This document shows positions 15,408-17,133 of a stretch of DNA of 17,133 nt, piece after piece. How positions within the stretch are numbered: position 1 is the first letter of the stretch; each line of letters begins with the position of its first letter. The notes beneath the pieces were generated by a model that did not search any database, was not told where the DNA came from, and was given only the letters and a program-made list of their open reading frames with translations. Source of the DNA: an uncultured Prevotellaceae bacterium (GTDB lineage Bacteria; Bacteroidota; Bacteroidia; Bacteroidales; Bacteroidaceae); NCBI GenBank assembly GCA_905202115.1, contig CAJKQZ010000039.1, forward strand, positions 1 through 17,133. Direction: 5' to 3'. The position numbers and the translations under genes are program-made.

Positions 15408-16826
15408 TTAATATCTGTAGTGATCGGCTTTGTAGGGCCCTTCAACGGGGATTCCGAGGTAATCGGCCTGGGCTTTCGAGAGCTTGCTCAGGTGAGCGCC
15501 AACGCTTGCAAGGTGCAAACGGGCCACTTCTTCGTCTAAATATTTGGGAAGACGGTAAACGTCGATGTCGTAGCGCTTGTTGAAAAGTTCTATCTGCGCA
15601 AGCGTCTGGTTTGTGAACGAATTGCTCATCACGAAGCTGGGATGTCCGGTTGCACAGCCGAGATTTACAAGACGCCCGTCGGCGAGGAGAGTAATCCTGT
15701 GCCCGTCGGGGAAGATATAGCTGTCAACCTGCGGCTTTATGTTCTCGCATTTAACGCCAGGGAGCTTTTTGAGCGCCTCCACCTGTATTTCGCTGTCAAA
15801 ATGACCTATGTTGCAAACTATGGCCTCGTCGGGCATGACCTTCATGTGGTCGGTAGTGATTACGTCGATGTTTCCCGTAGTCGTCACAAAGATGTTTCCC
15901 TGCGGCGCAGCCTCTTCCATAGTAACCACCTCGAAGCCTTCCATTGCCGCCTGCAGGGCGCAGATCGGGTCGATTTCGGTAACGAGCACGCGCGCGCCGT
16001 AAGAACGCAGGCTCTGGGCGCAGCCTTTGCCCACTTCGCCGTAGCCGGCAACGACAGCCACTTTTCCGGCAATCATCACATCGGTTGCGCGTTTTATTCC
16101 GTCGGCCAGCGACTCGCGGCAGCCGTACAGATTGTCGAACTTGCTCTTTGTAACGCTGTCGTTCACGTTGAACGCAGGGAAGAGCAGTTCTCCTTTTTCC
16201 TTCATCTGATAAAGGCGGTGCACTCCCGTCGTGGTTTCCTCGCTCACGCCGCGAATTTCCTTTGCCGTATGTTTCCAGAATTTCGGTTCGGCCTCGAGCA
16301 CGCGCCCGAGTATTTTCTTGAGTTCCTCCTCGTCGCCGCTGCCGCTGGGAGTGTCGAGCACAGAGGCGTCCTTCTCGGCCTTTACTCCGAGGTGTATCAT
16401 AAGAGTGGCGTCGCCGCCGTCGTCGACAATCATGTTAGGCTTCTTTCCGCCGGGGAAATTCATTGCCTGCAAGGCGCACCACCAATAATCGGCAAGGCTC
16501 TCGCCTTTCCATGCGAACACCGCCACGCCGAGGTCGGCAATAGCCGCCGCCGCATGATCCTGCGTGCTGTAAATATTGCACGAAGCCCATCTCACCTCCG
16601 CGCCCAGCGCCACAAGCGTCTTTATAAGAACAGCCGTCTGTATGGTCATGTGCAGCGAACCCATGATTCGCGCGCCTTTCAAAGGCTTGAGCGTTTCATA
16701 TTTCTTGCGCAAAGCCATAAGCCCCGGCATTTCGTGCTCGGCAACGCGTATTTCCTTGTGCCCGAACTCGGCAAGGCTTATATCAGCCACCTTGTAGGGT
16801 AATGTTGTAAACAAAGCTTCTTCCAT
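15408..16826 (-). CDS. ahcY: Adenosylhomocysteinase (S-adenosylhomocysteine hydrolase)
   Basis: The 472-residue cytoplasmic enzyme splits S-adenosylhomocysteine into adenosine and homocysteine, using bound NAD, and so relieves product inhibition of methyltransferases. Residues visible: SLHMT with His59, DDGGD with Asp135, SEETTTG with Glu197-Thr198, NDSVTKSKFDN with Lys227 and Asp231, the NAD loop GYGEVGKG (261-268) and the diagnostic C-terminal KADHYRY. I chose the ATG at 16826 because MEEALFTTLPYKVADISLAEFG is the usual family start. The open frame runs 49 codons further upstream, but those residues are not family-like and would extend through the promoter. The length includes the roughly 40-residue insert (about 150-190) typical of bacterial forms. 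Confidence 0.96.
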   Translation of the reverse strand: MEEALFTTLPYKVADISLAEFGHKEIRVAEHEMPGLMALRKKYETLKPLKGARIMGSLHMTIQTAVLIKTLVALGAEVRWASCNIYSTQDHAAAAIADLGVAVFAWKGESLADYWWCALQAMNFPGGKKPNMIVDDGGDATLMIHLGVKAEKDASVLDTPSGSGDEEELKKILGRVLEAEPKFWKHTAKEIRGVSEETTTGVHRLYQMKEKGELLFPAFNVNDSVTKSKFDNLYGCRESLADGIKRATDVMIAGKVAVVAGYGEVGKGCAQSLRSYGARVLVTEIDPICALQAAMEGFEVVTMEEAAPQGNIFVTTTGNIDVITTDHMKVMPDEAIVCNIGHFDSEIQVEALKKLPGVKCENIKPQVDSYIFPDGHRITLLADGRLVNLGCATGHPSFVMSNSFTNQTLAQIELFNKRYDIDVYRLPKYLDEEVARLHLASVGAHLSKLSKAQADYLGIPVEGPYKADHYRY

Positions 16827-16883
16827 AATGAGAAAATAGGATTGTATAATATAATAATGTGTGTATTCTGTTTCTGACGTGTG

Positions 16884-16914
16884 CAAAGATAGCAAAAGGC
16901 CTTTGCCGAGCAAA
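16884..16914 (-). promoter_or_regulatory. ahcY promoter, full Bacteroidetes consensus
   Basis: On the minus strand TTTG (complement of 16911-16914) is followed after exactly 19 bp by TATCTTTG (complement of 16884-16891), fitting the TTTG-N19-21-TAnnTTTG promoter of Bacteroidetes. The leader is about 50 nt, AT-rich and without a convincing hairpin or SAH/SAM riboswitch. It is the clearest promoter in the window and supports the ahcY start chosen. The 115 bp between it and repeat copy E hold nothing I recognise. Confidence 0.8.
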
Positions 16915-17028
16915 ACACACACGATGTTTTTTATGTTATGCTCCGGAAACTCTCCTCCGCCCGCTCCGCTCACACAAGTGCCGGGCCAACCTGCCTCACG
17001 GCCACTGCAGAAAAACAGACGCGAAAGA

Positions 17029-17133
17029 TTTTATATAAAAACAATCTCTCACGAAAAAAAATATTTTTTTACTGTGTAAAAAAACTTCCCGCAGATAATT
17101 CAAAATACAAGGGAGATAATCGAAAATATGTCT
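17029..17133 (-). repeat. Intergenic repeat element, copy E (3' half, cut by window edge)
   Basis: Read on the minus strand it begins within the right arm of the 17-bp hairpin (AGACATATTTT) and runs through unit TATTTTCGATTATCTC, a third unit TATTTTGAATTATCTG that keeps the 21-bp consensus better than in the other copies, CGGGAAG, a distal A-run/T-run hairpin flanked by CAC and GTG, and the 3' end TTTTATATAAA. The 5' half lies beyond the window. It sits upstream of the ahcY promoter. Confidence 0.87.

Noticed and set aside
16827..16883. SAH or SAM riboswitch in the ahcY leader
   Set aside because: The leader is about 50 nt, very AT-rich and lacks a stable stem or pseudoknot-like pairing.
16827..16973. 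Upstream extension of ahcY by 49 codons
   Set aside because: The added residues do not resemble the family and the extension would include the full consensus promoter at 16884-16914.
1..17133. Closed circular plasmid of 17 kb
   Set aside because: Joining the ends would leave a 39-bp gap in the repeat, no replication or mobilisation gene is present, and topA, aroK and ahcY are chromosomal genes.

Overview
The window reads as chromosomal DNA of a gut-type Bacteroidales bacterium. The protein set fits (a TopA that ends in Lys-rich repeats without zinc fingers, a 634-residue SpeA, a fasciclin lipoprotein with an acidic export-like signal, a YfhO-family membrane protein, a DUF1080 protein). Upstream regions also carry the Bacteroidetes promoter form, a -7 box TAnnTTTG and in one case TTTG-N19-TATCTTTG. 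Muribaculaceae is my best guess at family level, from general feel only. No tRNA, rRNA, CRISPR array, transposase or phage gene was found.

Layout. Positions 149-7114 hold a leftward block: zinc-ribbon Nudix hydrolase, topA, aroK, speA, argB and an exported cyclophilin. aroK/speA and speA/argB overlap by ATGA, and topA/aroK are 10 nt apart. A strong intrinsic terminator closes the block at 75-105. Rightward genes follow at 7730-9527: an exported DUF1080 (3-keto-glycoside hydrolase type) protein and the thiol peroxidase tpx, each with its own terminator. A large fasciclin lipoprotein (9979-12021), yfhO (12707-15328) and ahcY (15408-16826) lie leftward again. Apart from the repeats, this is ordinary housekeeping, stress and envelope content.

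The unusual signal is between the genes. One family of about 230-bp AT-rich elements occupies every intergenic gap longer than 300 bp: complete copies at 7278-7510, 9653-9886 and 12246-12479 (all +), and partial copies cut by both window edges at 1-64 and 17029-17133 (both -). Each complete copy has, in order, a conserved block containing GTTTGCAGACAAAAACGGTC, a perfect 17-bp AT-rich hairpin, three units of a 21-bp period, a CTGCGGGAA block, and an A-run/T-run hairpin whose flanking bases vary but mostly stay complementary. Two copies are identical over 84 bp. No copy encodes a protein. The elements sit in divergent, convergent and co-directional gaps alike, so they do not track one gene, one promoter or one terminator. 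I read them as a high-copy non-autonomous intergenic element (MITE- or REP-like) or a scattered binding-site array. I do not recognise the family.

Smaller points worth checking: a perfect 12-bp palindrome at the predicted tpx transcription start, a run of nine C upstream of the fasciclin gene, and a leftward terminator hairpin upstream of the Nudix promoter with no leftward gene to terminate.
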